Positions 19,866-32,624 are shown, counted from the first letter of the stretch. The stretch: 64,000 nt of DNA from Allodiplogaster sudhausi (GCA_945643635.1 CALZFC010000081.1:1665001-1729000), one strand, 5' to 3'. The notes: a model not told the origin generated them from the sequence alone. A program made the numbers and translations.

Positions 19866-22371
19866 ACTCTCCCACTCTCTCTCTTAGTCGCTTTCTCTCT
19901 CCCACTCTCGCTGTCCCTCTCTTCCCTCTCCGTCTCTCTCTTCCCTCTCTGTCTCTTTCTTCCCTCTCTGTCTCTCTCTTTCCTCTCAGCCCCATCTGCC
20001 TGCCCGGTGCGTGCGCGAGAGAGTGGCCGTGTGCATGAGCGTGGTTCTTCCCTTGATCGTAACTCGGCCCCGCCCCCTTCGAATGACGAAGTGTCCTTCC
20101 GCAGCCAAGCAAGTGAGATGCCCAGGCCGAACACGTTCTTTGGTCTCCCTCCAACTCCTAAGGTTCAGTTCCACTTTCTTTTTCTGCTGTGTACTTTCCT
20201 CGCACACTTTAATAATGCTGGCAATGGTTGCAATATCGTACAAGTTACATATCTTGAATGGCGAATTTTGACCTACTTCCAGAGATATTTGTAGATTGTT
20301 TGCTATTGTGGTATTTGACCAGGTCGACATGGGTGCTTGTTTCACTCAAGTCATCCACGGATGCCAACTACGAATAAACACTTCCGCTACCTGGAGACAT
20401 CCCGAGGGCAAAAGCCAGGTTGGCAGCTTTCTTTTCTCTTTCTCAATACTAGTTCAGTTTTTAACTGTGACAGTGAATTCCCTTTGTTCTAAATGCCCTT
20501 AGTTATAACTTTACAGTTGCTTCTTCTTGGTTGTGAAGAAGGCATTTACGCTGTCGACCTAAATGAGCTCTCAGACGCTCGCCTTTCGAAAGTCTGTTAT
20601 TCTTTTTTTATTGTTCAATCGTTCTATGCTCATTCGAAATATACTACTGTATTTGGCGAATATGTTTCTTTCAAAGTTAATAGTCACTTAATTTATATCT
20701 CTGGCATAAATACAGCTTCACCATCGCCGTTGTTCGTGGCTGTTCGTGCACAAGAACATCTTAATGGCAGTCCAGGGCCGCACTTCATATCTCTTTCGGC
20801 ATGAACTGGTATTTATTTTGGACTCATTTGCACCCGTTGTGCCTTATTTAAACTGCCGATGGTATAATGGATGACAAAGAGTTCTTTAGCTCGGATTGAC
20901 GCAGAAAAACTTGACACTGAAAGTAAGTAAGACCATGACGAAGATGCCAGAACGCTTCATTCCCAAGAAACTTGCCATCACTGTTCGCCTTCCGGAGACT
21001 AAGTTAGTTAACGTATCATTGTCTTCTGTGTTATATTTTCAAAATGTTTTATTATTATTATTAATATTATGCTTTCTTAATTTTCTCTTGGAATGTCGAC
21101 AGGGGAGTGCAGCAATGTTGTGTTCTGGGAGAGAAAGAAGGTCTCCATCGTGACTCGCTTTTCCTCGGTTGTTATGTCGCCTCCCCACCGACTGCACTCC
21201 TTCTGCAATGGTTGACCAGTGCTTGCCAGAACCCCCGAGTCTAACTGAGACTTGTGCAGGTACAACCCCCTGAATAAGTTCTTGTTGGTGCGTACGACGG
21301 AGTTGTCTCCGACCACTCGCTTCCCTCTCCGTCCCTTTCAACTCGTCAACACTCCTGGGTTCGGCCTGTTATTTACCATTCTCCATTCAATTATTCATCT
21401 CTCTACATTTCCAGTGACTTCCCCAAACTCTGCGTGGGAGTCAAGCGAGCCCCTGACGAGAAAAACTTTATTCTCGACTGGGTTTCCTTCGGTGACCACA
21501 TCCAGGTTATAAGTAACTATGGGAAGATGCTCAGTGGTATCATTTAGCCAACACCCAAGCATGTGGTAGCTAGCTATATGCTTCAGAATTTCTACATTTG
21601 CCCTTCAGCTCACATGAAGAACTTCATTTTATAAAGATTTTTTTTAATAGTTGGTTATGCAACGTTTGATCGTCGTAGTCTTACATTCATTTGATATGAT
21701 TAAAGTTTCCAAATTTTGTTTACTTTTGAGCGTGATGTTTCGACATGAAACTATAAGAACTATAAGAATGGCACTGACAATGAGTTGTAGCACGACGCGG
21801 ATGCGACGTTGGAAGTGAGCGACGAAATGGGTCGTCTTGACGTCTCGTCTATTTGTCTGCTAGGGAAGTGTACTCTACTCTTCAATCATCGCAACCGGGT
21901 CAGACCATTTCATATCTCCATTTCCTTCTTCTAATTACTTTTCATTTCCAGGTTCACATCACCAATCTGGATGGCGAGAGTGAAGAAAACTCATGGCCTG
22001 GAGCTCCTTTCAAGTTTGTCTTCCACATCGACAGAATCGTCCCTCTCTCCGATTCTTTCCTTGTCTTCCATGCAAATGGTGTCCAGGTTATAATTATATC
22101 TACCGAAGTGAATAGGTCAACAGCAATCTAATGAAATGATCGCTAATCTGCAGGGCCGGCAGTACAAAACGGGTGAGATCACGCAGGATATTTTCGACCC
22201 TTCCAAGATTTATCGCGTGCTCGGAAGCGACAGGCAAGTCATTGTAGGTTGTCACTCTTGAGTTCTTTTTCGCCTTTCAGTCTAATTGTTCTGGCGACTC
22301 ACAGCGTCTCTTCGAATGAGAAGCTCAGCCTTTGTTTCCTCACCGGACACGAGGCCACTCCTGCCTACTGA
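17279..22371 (+). CDS. MAP4K3: MAP4K3/MAP4K5-type germinal-centre kinase
   Basis: Ste20-group Ser/Thr kinase with an N-terminal kinase domain and C-terminal citron homology (CNH) domain, acting upstream of JNK and in nutrient signalling to TORC1. ATG at 17279: [20 protein letters not shown], then [15 protein letters not shown] (P loop). Further exons give LAAVKVVKL (catalytic Lys), [67 protein letters not shown] (HRD), [16 protein letters not shown] (DFG), [23 protein letters not shown] (APE), [19 protein letters not shown] and [16 protein letters not shown]. An acidic/Ser-rich linker with CT repeats follows (19350-19990), then CNH exons ending [13 protein letters not shown] with stop 22369-22371, similar to the vertebrate C-terminus LAGHE. 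Kinase residues are all present, so it should be active. MAP4K3 versus MAP4K5 is not resolved. Confidence 0.95.
19650..19990. repeat. CT microsatellites in MAP4K introns
   Basis: CTCTGTCTCTCT-type runs at 19655-19720 and 19834-19990, with a shorter one at 19348-19376. All are pyrimidine-rich on the sense strand and end close to plausible AG acceptors. Confidence 0.85.
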
Positions 22372-23102
22372 ATCTTAGCTCCATTACAGCTTGCTCGGAA
22401 AAGAACTCGCCTTTACTTGAGATTAATTATGCCTTTCATTTAATTCGGTGCTATGAATTGTGTCCCTAGACTCGATGATTTAGTCATGCTTGTAAATTTG
22501 TATTTAACTTCTTTAGCGGCAGCATTTTAACTTGCTTCAATTTTAAACATTTTCTCGTGCAAGATGTTTTTTAAGTTTCACACTTTATCTTCTGATCGTT
22601 GTTCAGGAATTTTGAAAAGTTGAATGTTGCATTTGGAAACCGTTTTGTAGGCTTATTCAATGTTCTAGTCATCACAGGAGTCGTCCCTTGTCTGACCCTC
22701 CTCATTCCACTGTTAAAAGGGTTCTGTGCCAGTTTATTTATTCCTAGACAGCTGGGCAGTTCCTTTAGAGCATTCACTCTACTTTCCCGTCTTTCCTAAA
22801 CAGGCACTCGTTCTTTTCTGTACAGATGAAACGCTCTTTCTGTCCACTAGCCCAAACACTCCTTCTCTCATACCCAATCTACCTCTTACCGAAGCGATAT
22901 TGTGCTAAGCGTTGTCATAATTTATTCACATAGATCGAGATCCTCCTCTCTTAAATGTAGTCTTTTATTCCTATTAGCCTAACAATTGAACTGATAACAA
23001 ACGTTCCGATAAATCAACGTAAGTGCCTGAGCAAGCACATCCGCCAGCAGCGGTAACCGTATGAGATGAAGCTAGGGATGATCTTCTAGAAGAGCAGACT
23101 GG
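22372..23102. other. Convergent intergenic region
   Basis: 730 bp between the 3' ends of the kinase (plus) and the PPR-like gene (minus). T-rich, probably both 3' UTRs. No repeat or gene recognised. Confidence 0.6.
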
Positions 23103-26100
23103 CTATCTAGCCAGATTACGCAGTTCAGATTCCAACAAAACTCCATTCTTCTCCGCTTCCGTAAGAAGGCTCTTAACTTCATCGGTCTTCTTGCGGGAGA
23201 CTGCAAAAATTCTGAGGTGGATGAGAAGAGGGAAAGGGGTCAGATTACCGTAGAATCTGCTGAGCTTCTTGAGCATTTCATTGATTTCCCTACTAGATGC
23301 TCTTTCCTTCCCGTCACTGGTCAGGAATAAGAATAACGATCGAACCACGTCATCCTGCGAGAGAACATTTCCTACTTATTGTTAGCCAGGTAGAGAAAAA
23401 ATAACGGAATTAAAATGATTAAAAAGGTTGAATACAAGAGAGAGGAACGCTAACTCGTTCTTTCTCAAGTGCGTGCTGGCAGAAGAACATGAGTTTAGCA
23501 CTGCTTATTGAAGTGATCTCAGCCTACAAGAAATGAGGGGGAAATAGAGGCAGAGAAGACATATATAAAGGATTACCTGGATAATTTTCTGAGCGTGTGA
23601 ATTGCGTCGTTGTAGCAGAAGAGCGAAGACGAAGTCGAGCAAAGCATTCTCCCGGCTGTGCAGATTGCGTACCAGGGCAAAGACGTCTTCCAGCAGAGCC
23701 GTCTCCCCTCTGAGAAATTGCAGACTGATGCTGAGAAGAGTTACGATACTCACCTCTTAATAGCCTCGTCGAAAAGTTTAAGCTGGCCAAAAGCGGATCC
23801 GGTCAAATCCGACACGTGCCGGGAGAATTCGATAGCCTCGCGCAGTTTGCCGCTGAAATGGAATGTAGGTTACTATAAGAATTGAGAAAGTAAGAACATT
23901 GTAACAACAGATATAATCATACTACCTTGAGATCAGATTTTCGAGGGTTTTCTTGTGAACAAGAGCGTTGAGCCGTGAGATATGCGAGTCCCTCAGCCCA
24001 AAGGAGTTGCGAAGCCACGCTGAGACTCTCTCTACTTCTTCCGCTTCCAAGTCTTCCAGCAAAGAAGCCAACTGGAATATCACTGGTTATGGTTAGGTTA
24101 GCAGCCCGGTTCGTGAATTGAACCGAGAAGGAAATTATTTACCAAACACTGTAGATGTAGAAACAGACAAAAATAAACGAGAGGAAACCTCGGTCATGTG
24201 AGTCGTCTTGATCTCAACGGCAGAAGATTGGAGAAGCTGAGCGAGACGAGTAGAGAGAGACAAGTCGGCGGAGATAAGAAGGCGAGCAGCCAGAGCAAGG
24301 ACTGCACTTACTGGTAAACGCGTCCAGCGCCCTTCAACTGCTGCCGCCACCGCTTCGGCCCCCGCTGCCCGCTCTGCCGCTTCCGCTAAAGGCGAGGACG
24401 CGCGGCGAAGGACCGCCTCCAGCAAGCCATTTGGATTCAATGACTTTTCCTTCCCCATGGCAGCCGCCGCCAATAACCACGGGAGAGCCTCGACCGGACT
24501 CGTCCTCCCCTCCTCCACTCTCTTCTTCATTATCACTCCCAGCAGTGCTCCTCTCGCAGCACTACGATGCGAGTCCTCATCTCTCTCACCAAAGCTCGAA
24601 TACTCTTTTTCCAGCTTCTCCAGAGACGATGACATCCAGCGTACCATTGTCTACATGAGAGATGAAGGAAGTTAAGAATAGAGAAGGAGTGGAACCTGTT
24701 TCTTGAATTCAAGAGGAGCCAGAAGTTGTGCTGCTTCCTCTGCTCCAGTCCCTTTCAATTTCTCTTCTGCTCGCTTTCTCTGATCCGCTGGCACTCCAAT
24801 TCCGATCTGCGAAACATTGATACTTCATATTCCAACCATAGGTGCGCGCCCCGGCCGGGACAGGCAGGGCCAACCCCCGGTCAATCAATCAAGCAATCAT
24901 TACGATAGCTCATTACTTTATTCCATGACATCAAAGTCTATTTTGTTCTGAAATCACATTTTCTGGACATCTCTTCATGTGGTAAATACTAAATAAAAAT
25001 GGATAAAAACGCTACGATCACTTCATGAAGTGCCGACCGTGTCCTGATTTTAGATCCCAAAGGGCTGGGCCTGATCAAAATTTTTGGACAAAGTTAAACC
25101 ACTGATTATCGTTGCTGATTGCAGAAGTCTAGAAAGGTAGCAGCAAACCTGGACGAGAGCATCCACCAGTTGCGAGAAAACTCGGATGCCCAGCCGAGAA
25201 TCCAACGAAATAGTGCAGAGATAAGAGAGAGAAGGGGACAGTCCATCCTCTACAAATGTTGACATGTTGAGCCTAATCAAAATGGAATAGAATATATTAG
25301 CTATCTTTAGAATAAATTAAAGTAATAAAGCTCTCCTTCATCGGGGTTTTGGGCCGCGGCATTTTAAGCTATGACTTGGACTAACTTGTTCGAATGTTGT
25401 GGGAGAAGTCAAGAGCGACAATTTGAGCGCAGAGATTAATTGCTTGTAGTCCTCGCTCCTCGCTCTTGCGGGTCCTCACCAACAAGCGAGTCACGAGTGG
25501 TCCAAGAGAATATAGAGATGCCAATCGTACTTCTCCACTAAAGAAACGGCATTTGCTTCCATATAACTAATCTTCTTTCATCTTGCACATGCAATACAAG
25601 AGCAGAAAATATTGGTGGAAATACGAACGAGCTGAGGAATAGTTTACGAATGGGAGAGGAGAGAGGGTCGTCTGCCAAGAGCAACTCCCGTAGCACACTT
25701 GTAGTCACATCCCGCTCCAATTTACTGCCCTCAAAACTCTCCCGACTGGCAAGTCTCTTCAGCACTTTCAACACCAGCGAAGTATCTGCAGCAAGTTCAT
25801 TCTGGAACACCCCATAAGACTAGGAAAAAGGCAGTAGTATAAACATTCAGATCAGAAACTAAATTATTACAACTACGAAATATGAAAAAGTACCACAAAA
25901 AAATATACCTTGCTCAAACAGTCTCCACATCTCGCTCCTGCAGCGAATCCGTTCATTTATATCGTTGATCGGCCCACAGAAAAGGATCTCTGCAGCAGCA
26001 ATCAGCGCGTCTTCTTTGCGATCATTTGGATACTGAAACATACGGGTAGCCAAAACGGGAACAACGTATGGAGGAATACCTTTTACCCCGACCTTTCTAT

Positions 26101-27149
26101 AGACTAAACAAGCAGAATAAAAACAATCATCCTAATATAAAAAAACAAACAATACCGAGGCATGAATTCTCTTGGCGAAGGAAACTCTCAAGGGAATGTT
26201 ATCCCTTAGATGGCGATTGCAGAAAGAAGAGAAGGCATCCGAGTCAGCGCAGATGGAAGAGAAGAGACGACAGAGCACGGCAGATGAAGAGAGGCGCAGA
26301 AGCAGCCAGCTCTCGCTTTCTCTGCACACTCATTCTTATGCCCTTCTCTTTCTCCTCTCCCCTTCTCATACTAACGGAAGAGTTCCACAAGTCTCTAGCT
26401 TCCTCGCAGTCGCCACTACTTCTCCCGCTTCTTCTTCAGATGATGCCCTAGAAGCTTTGACCGCCAGCGTCCTTCGCAGCCTCCTTGCGATGTCCCTTAA
26501 CATACATTCCTTCATATTCCTTCATACGAATCGAAGGGAATGCAGAAGTGAATGTCGAACTCTTGATGGAAGCTGGGATGAAGAAGAGCATAGAAGGCTG
26601 CAGCAGCCGAGATTCCTTTGTCGTCTTCGGCCAGGGAGGCAAAGGTTCGCACAACGAGAGTCTGATTACTCTCGTGCTCAGCGGAGAGAGTCAAACCATT
26701 CTCAGAGAGATTCAGATACGGCCTCAGCTAGAATAAATCAAGTGAGATCATCAAGTATGGAATAACAATGCTGGAGAGTTAATTATGAAAATACGAACAT
26801 GTTTCTCAGCATCCGGGACTCTTTGGTAGATAAGATGGACGAGAATGTCGACTACTCTTTTGTTTTCATCAAAACGATCTAATCCCGAGGAAACGGGAAT
26901 ACGAGAGAGGGCGGCAGAGGCACTCTCGGCACAGCCACGGAACACGGCCGCCGCTTCCGCAGCACTGCACCACGCGGATAGGCATTGCGAGGCAGTACAG
27001 CGGGACAGGAGTTTCTGAAGAAGAGAGATAAGATGAGATAGAGAGAGACAGGAAGAGCGATGAAGAGAGAGAGAGAGGGAGGAGAGAGAAAGAGAGAGGA
27101 AGAGTGAGAGGAGGGGAGAGAGAGAGAGAGAAAGAGAGAGGAGGGGAGC

Positions 27150-27199
<50 letters not shown>

Positions 27200-30100
27200 C
27201 TCGATGTGTGGGAAGGCAGTGGGTCCAGCTTGGACAACGAGTGCATATGCCATGTGGTCGATGAGTGCGGGCGGAACCTGGCCCTCGCCACTCTTCAGGT
27301 GCCCAATGACCTGGCTGAAGTGGAAGTGAAAGAAGTTTCGCTTCGAAATGCGGAAAGAGAACTGACGCAACTCCCTTGACATCTCCATTCCTAGCGTAAG
27401 CCTTGGCAATGACATTGAGCAGAGGAGCATGATTCTCGCTCAGCCCCGCCTGCTGCCACTCTTCCAATTCCTTGGCCACCATCACCTTCTCTCCGTTGTC
27501 CAGACGAACTTCCAGCAAAGCACAACGGAACTCGGGCCCCGGTGGAACACCTTAAGGAAAGCTTTATCATTCAATCTTATCATCACTCACCTCTCCTTCT
27601 TAACCGATAACGCGAGGTTACTCTTCAATTACAAAATGAATAAATGATATCGGAGATGAATACCTGATTTGGCAATGGCTTCAACAGCGGAGGAAAGAAG
27701 ACGAGATCGTAACTGAGGCGTCGCTGACATGCAACGACTTTCTCCAAACCCAGAAATCAACATCGCCAGCTCCCGATCACTCAGAGTTGTAATCTATATA
27801 CAAAGTTGCATGGTGTAGAGCGAAATGAGGCGGAATTCTAGAAGACATAAGAAATGAAAACCTCTTCCTTGGACGCTTGCAGCATCTTGACGACTTTCTC
27901 GAGTAATCGATGTGAAATGGAGCTGTTCCACTCGACACTGAATGGGATGGGTAAGCAGAATGGGAGGGGAACAAGAGAGTGGGAACGGACAAATCAACGG
28001 CATCGTGGAGGGTCTCCAAGTCTTCACTGTTGAGTGCGTCTCCGTGTCTCCGGAGTAATTCATTCCTGACCCCTCCACCACGGGAGACTCCTCCTCCCCG
28101 TCCCCTTCTCCCTCCAAATCGTGTTCGGGTTGAGAATACAGGTCTTGTCTCACTCGATATCGCAGCTGCCACTGAGAGAGCTCGCAGCTGCGGCAGCTTC
28201 CTAACATAAGAAATCTCACAACCCAGGGAACAAATCAGATTGCACACTCGCTGAGAATGAATAGCATACTGACACGAGTTGCAGCCCCCGCCGTAGCATG
28301 ACCAGGGCGACCAGTCAACTGAAAGAGAACTGTACATCCACATCAAACACGGCTGTTGTATCACAGGGTCAAAACCCGGTCGGCGGCTGCACACATTATG
28401 TGAGAAAACTTTCATTTCATATAGCTTCTCATTCATAACAAACAACTATGTAACAATTCATAACGGGTCAAGTGCTAATATTCAACAAGTTACTCTAACG
28501 TATGGCAGCAAAAAAAAGAAAAAAGGCACTTCAACTTGGCCTGGCGAGAAAGAGTTGCCAGCTACTAACAACTACCTAGAAGACCTATTGAGATGAGTTT
28601 TATGACTTCTCACTGAGTGCTGAGCGGACCACGTTTTCAGATTCTCCAGGCCGTGAAATCGTTCGATGTCTGGAAAGAGGTTTTCTTCCTGTTTGATAAA
28701 TGAGCAAGAGAAAGCAAACCATCCGGAATAGAAGAGGCGAGTAATTCCCAAGTGTCGTAGATGCAAAGCGCGAGGCGATGTTGCTGTTCTTGGTTTGGCT
28801 TGGCCTTCCTCGGCGGTTGCCATCTCTTCTTCTTCCATCGCGGAGGATTCACAAGGGCCACGATGCGACCAGCCAATTCCTTTTCGTCATCATCGCCTGC
28901 CTCCTTTCCCTTGCTCTCCACTGCCATCTTTCCTCGTCCCTTTCCCGACAGCAGACTTCGGCTCGCGAGAGATGCGAATTCCTCCACGATAAGCGTTGCT
29001 TTCTTCAACATTAAAGTTGTCAGTTATAAATGAAAAGAAGAAGAAAAAAAACGAACAACAGACAACTTAATGAGGTGAAGTGCCAATCTGTGAACAGAAA
29101 CTAACTGCTGGGTCTGCTGACTGAGATAGAATCTCAAGAGAGGAAATGAAGTGACGAGGAGAAACAGAAATCTGCAACGACAGAAGTGAAGGAACGAGTG
29201 AATAAACCATGAGGTATAGACCATGAGAAACAGTTGAATAACCCTGGCAAGGAGATAACGTGCAGCCTTGACGTGGCCAACTTTAATGAGAGAGATGACA
29301 ACCTCAGCCAGGAGTGCCTCACTCTCCAGAGAAATGCTACGGCTGCTGACTTTCGACAGATCACCTAGTGAAGGAAAAGACATCATTTATGATAAAAGTG
29401 AATTGCTAACCAATAGCTTTGATGAATTGGCTCTCCCCTAATTGCCAGGCCCGCTCAAGCAACACATCGAGTCCAGGAACTTCTGTGCCGTATCGCCTTC
29501 CCAGTTGCTTCCAAACAGTGAATAATTCCGAGTACGGTGAACCTCTTAACATCACCAAATGAATTCAGAACTGAATTCACAGAAATGAGGGGTACCAAGC
29601 GTGGAATATAGAAGAGGACAAAGATGAACCTCAGAGAGTAGGCGAGTACAGCCTGACGAATGAAATGGAATGCTGAGTCATTCGAGATGATTTCATGCTT
29701 GACAGCCAAGTCGAATACCTTGACAGCCTCATAGAATCCTACGTTCTCCCAAAGTTGCTGCCAAAGAAGCTGAGAAGACATTGCAAATCGAGTTCTGTTT
29801 GCAGGCCACTTCACTAAAAAAATAAACCTCAAACTTTTCCTTACTAAACGCATCTTCTTTTTCACTATTGATCCATAAGCACAAACATTGCGAGTGTTCT
29901 GGGGAAAATTTGGCATTAATGTGTTCCGATCATTTAAGAATTAACCGAATCTGCCTGAGAATGCTTGCGAAAGTTCGGAAAGATATTCAAAGGCAGCAGT
30001 TGGATCCATTTCGGTGAGCGCGCGAAATGCCTGCTGAATCCAAGTGAAAGAAGGCAGCGAATGCGACGAACTCGCGTTTAGGCTTAACAGACACAGTTCT

Positions 30101-30720
30101 TCACCTTTTAACAAGACTCACATTCAAAGGAAGTTGCGACTGACAAATCTCGAACAAACTCCATAGATTCCTGGCAATCAACTGCATTGACGGAAATGAA
30201 TTGAAAGAGCTTCTCCACTTGGGTGTCAGAGAGCTGTCTCTCCGGCCAAGAATGTTCACTTAGCTCACGACGCAAGTTATCCATGTTCTACAACAACAAA
30301 CATTAGACAACAAAGACAAAAATGTAGCACGTTCTTTGATTATATATAAAAAAAAGAAACCTGCAGGGATAAAAGATCCATGAGAATCTTCGCGTCTACA
30401 AATCCTTCGCGGTAAAGCCCAGAGACGAATCGGTCCTCAAATTATTGTTATGCATATAAGCACAATAAGTTTCGAAAAATGTAACGCAGTTTTATCATAA
30501 AAGAGGAGAGTAAATGAGAGAACCGGTTGAGTAAGTTGTTGTCGTGCTTCTGTACGAAGGGAAGAGAGGGCAGCAAGTCTTGTTCGAACGCCCTGTTTTG
30601 TCTTCTTTATCGATGTCGGTTGCGGAAGCGCAGCTTCTCGCGCAGGCAGCAATGACTGACTGGAACTGGCAGCACTCACACAACTTTGGCACAAGACAAG
30701 AAGTCTTACGGAACGAGGAA
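23103..30720 (-). CDS. Large helical-repeat (PPR-like) protein, possibly LRPPRC homologue
   Basis: A long minus-strand gene of many exons with stop at 23103 after ESELRNLAR. Readable blocks from 5' to 3' include AREAALPQPTSIKKTKQGVR, RFVSGLYREGFVDAKILMDL, MDNLRRELSEHSWPERQLSD, LWENVGFYEAVKVFDLAVKH, ISLESEALLAEVVISLIKVG, a basic insert WKKKRWQPPRKAKP, KELEEWQQAGLSENHAPLLN followed by VIAKAYARNGDVKG (PPR-like), HMAYALVVQAGPTAFPHIE, FARLRLRS/LLDFVFALLLQRRNSHAQK and ASSREINEMLKKLSRFYGNL. The amphipathic helix pairs and the 'N.LI.AYAR.GDV.G' pattern suggest pentatricopeptide repeats. A basic, Ser-rich N-terminus would fit mitochondrial import. LRPPRC (mitochondrial mRNA stability) is the best guess, but similarity is weak. 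The start codon is unresolved, and two genes cannot be excluded. Confidence 0.45.
24838..24904 (+). repeat. Short GC-rich insertion with TCAA tail (SINE/non-LTR 3' end-like)
   Basis: GGTGCGCGCCCCGGCCGGGA and GGCAGGGCC are followed by TCAATCAATCAAGCAATCAT. The four-base tail has the same AATC/TCAA type as the tail of the 1141-7330 retrotransposon. It stands out from the AT-rich intron around it. Probably a truncated retroposed 3' end. Confidence 0.4.
27014..27198. repeat. GA microsatellite in PPR-like gene intron
   Basis: GAGAGAGGGAGGAGAGAGAAAG-type array ending in pure (GA)n at 27154-27195, directly before (on the sense strand, after) the exon carrying HMAYALVVQAGPTAFPHIE. CT-rich on the sense strand. 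Confidence 0.9.
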
Positions 30721-30838
30721 GTTGGTGACATCAAAAATGCCATCTTCTAGACTGGCAACGAGTGGTTCGACATCATAGACAGCGGAAGAGGTTCCCGCAA
30801 GGAAGGCAGCGGTGGAAGGAACGGCGTCGCCCTCCAGC

Positions 30839-31018
30839 ATGTCCCGCCCTCCCACTTCAGACGAGTCCACTCGAGTCGGAATCACGGCAGACGGCAATCT
30901 CATGTCTCGCTCGTTCGGTCTTCAATTAAATGACACTCTCAAGAGAATGCTTGAAAATAGCAAACGATCACTCCCACAAGCCATTACAAACGAGAATATC
31001 TTCGGAAAACAGACCTAA
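30839..31018 (+). CDS. Small ORF of unknown function, divergent from the PPR-like gene
   Basis: 59 codons from ATG at 30839 to TAA: MSRPPTSDESTRVGITADGN, then a part predicted to be helical (LQLNDTLKRMLENSKRSLPQ) and ENIFGKQT. The same open frame extends upstream without an ATG. Codon choice looks gene-like, but no family is recognised and no intron was needed. It starts about 120 bp from the 5' end of the opposite gene, so the two could share a promoter. It may instead be one exon of a longer gene or chance. Confidence 0.3.
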   Translation: MSRPPTSDESTRVGITADGNLMSRSFGLQLNDTLKRMLENSKRSLPQAITNENIFGKQT

Positions 31019-31757
31019 TAGCTCCATCACCCGTAGTGACTTTCTCTATTCTCGAATCTCTTGTAATACGAGGAAGAAAGGGAAGGTCACTGAAACAGAG
31101 AATTATCTTATCCTAAATAAGACTTAAAGAAAAACCTTGTCACAGAAGCTTGAGCCACATCGTCATGAACTGCGAACCAACTTGAGTAGTTGTGGTAATA
31201 ATGGGAACCCCACGCTTTCCATTTTATGACCGAGTCGAAAACTGCGGCGTTGCACAGTGGGCACTGTGCAGGTCTGAAATTGGCTAGGTCAATTACAAAA
31301 ACGCACGCGCCAATTATTAGCAAATATTAACATCCCATTTTGACTCTACAAAATCGTCATGGTCAAAAAAGTTGGTATCGTGGATAAAAGGAATAGATGT
31401 CTACCTGACGCCGAGCAGACGCAGTCGTTGCATTACACCAAGCAGATCTGACTCTTCTACGCCTCTATATCTACCGCTGAGCCATTCAGACCTCAAATAT
31501 TAAGGCCTTTAGCCTAAATGCTAAAAGGTTGTTAAGTTAGAATACAAAATCAGAAATAACAGAACAATGTTTTTGCACCTGTTCCAAAATATTTATAGTG
31601 GGATCGTAAATCTTTGAAGACTTTCTTCATTCTAATTTACATTCCATGTTTAAGTGTTTAAATTTGTCAAAAGAGTTTATGCATGTACAGGCTTAAAGAA
31701 AGTTTTGGTTACATTCGGATGCATGGTTGTTGATGTTGACATTGTTTAACTTAAAAG
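31019..31757. other. Intergenic, left of the Merlin element
   Basis: About 740 bp, AT-rich towards the right (31500-31750). It contains a 71-codon minus frame with CPLCN that I do not regard as a gene. By position the original XPC promoter and 5' UTR should lie in the last few hundred bases. Confidence 0.5.
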
Positions 31758-31760
31758 ATG

Positions 31761-31871
31761 GGTGCTATGTTACTTGGGGGGGGGCCAGTATACTTTTTTT
31801 CTCCTTTTCGCTCAAATCGTGCACAGGGGGGTTCTCGAGCATGGGGAACACGAATATCACGTTTGTTTTGC
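31761..31871 (+). repeat. Merlin left terminal inverted repeat
   Basis: Starts GGTGCTATGTTACTT, with a nine-G run at 31776-31784. It matches the right repeat to ...ACGTTTGTTTTG and then diverges. Confidence 0.9.
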
Positions 31872-32058
31872 GCTTGCATGCAGTTTAACAAAGTTACCGT
31901 CTCACGTGTTTGCACTGTGTTTTACGCGTTAAGACCATGACCATGCCGGACAAGAGTGACAACGACATAAATATATTTACAACATGCTTCCATTAACACA
32001 TAAAACGTATTATTACAATATTTACAAATTTGAGAGTGAGAGAGGAATGAGAGCGCGC

Positions 32059-32560
32059 TTATGTAAGTGGGTAACGCTTTGTGATCTCTCGCCACAACTC
32101 ATAGAGTAAGTCCTCGCTATTCTTTTCCCACTTCCAAAGGATCTCCATGAAGTGGTCGGCCCACTGTTCGCCCTTCAATCCATTGCGTGTGCGGAGCTTC
32201 CTCTTGAACTGGCTCCACAAGCACTCGATGCGTTGCGTGTGGACACCGGTCACAGGGTTCACAAAATTGACACTGTGGTTCACCGTGCGGTGGGTGTATC
32301 CCAGATTGCCAAGGTTGGCATAACCAGCCCATTGGTCCGTGAGGAGAATCCCACCGGGGGCAACGTGTCTCTGAATGATCGCCTGAAGGGTGGCCGCGTT
32401 GCGTCGGCCTGTGATCTCAAAGAAGGCCATGCGAGTGCCGTCTTGGATGCCTCCGACCAGCCAATCCTTGCGGACAAGGCGCCCCTGGTTAAACTTGCGA
32501 CGGACGACACATGTTTCGTCAAGCTGCACAACCGTGCCCGGATCTACCTAACACCTCTAA
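32059..32560 (-). pseudogene. Merlin transposase, N-terminally truncated
   Basis: Open frame ending at 32059 with a DDE domain of the IS1595 type: VQLDETCVVRRKF (first Asp), ILLTDQWAGYANLG (second Asp), and HTQRIECLWSQFKRKLR (Glu). WLVGGIQDGTRMAFFEI is also typical of the family. About 156-167 codons remain of an enzyme usually near 270-300. The N-terminal zinc ribbon and helix-turn-helix are missing. In their place is a 25-bp sequence present twice (32541-32565 and 32572-32596). It probably cannot transpose itself, although the three catalytic residues are kept. Confidence 0.9.
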
Positions 32561-32624
32561 TGTACATACGTGATCTACCTAACACCTCTAATGTACGGTA
32601 ACTTTTTTTTATACGCATAGGAGT

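Noticed and set aside
31108..31323. 71-codon minus frame with CPLCN, considered as the missing zinc-ribbon part of the Merlin transposase
   Set aside because: It lies outside the element's terminal repeats, has only one Cys pair, and shows no splice or frame link to the transposase.
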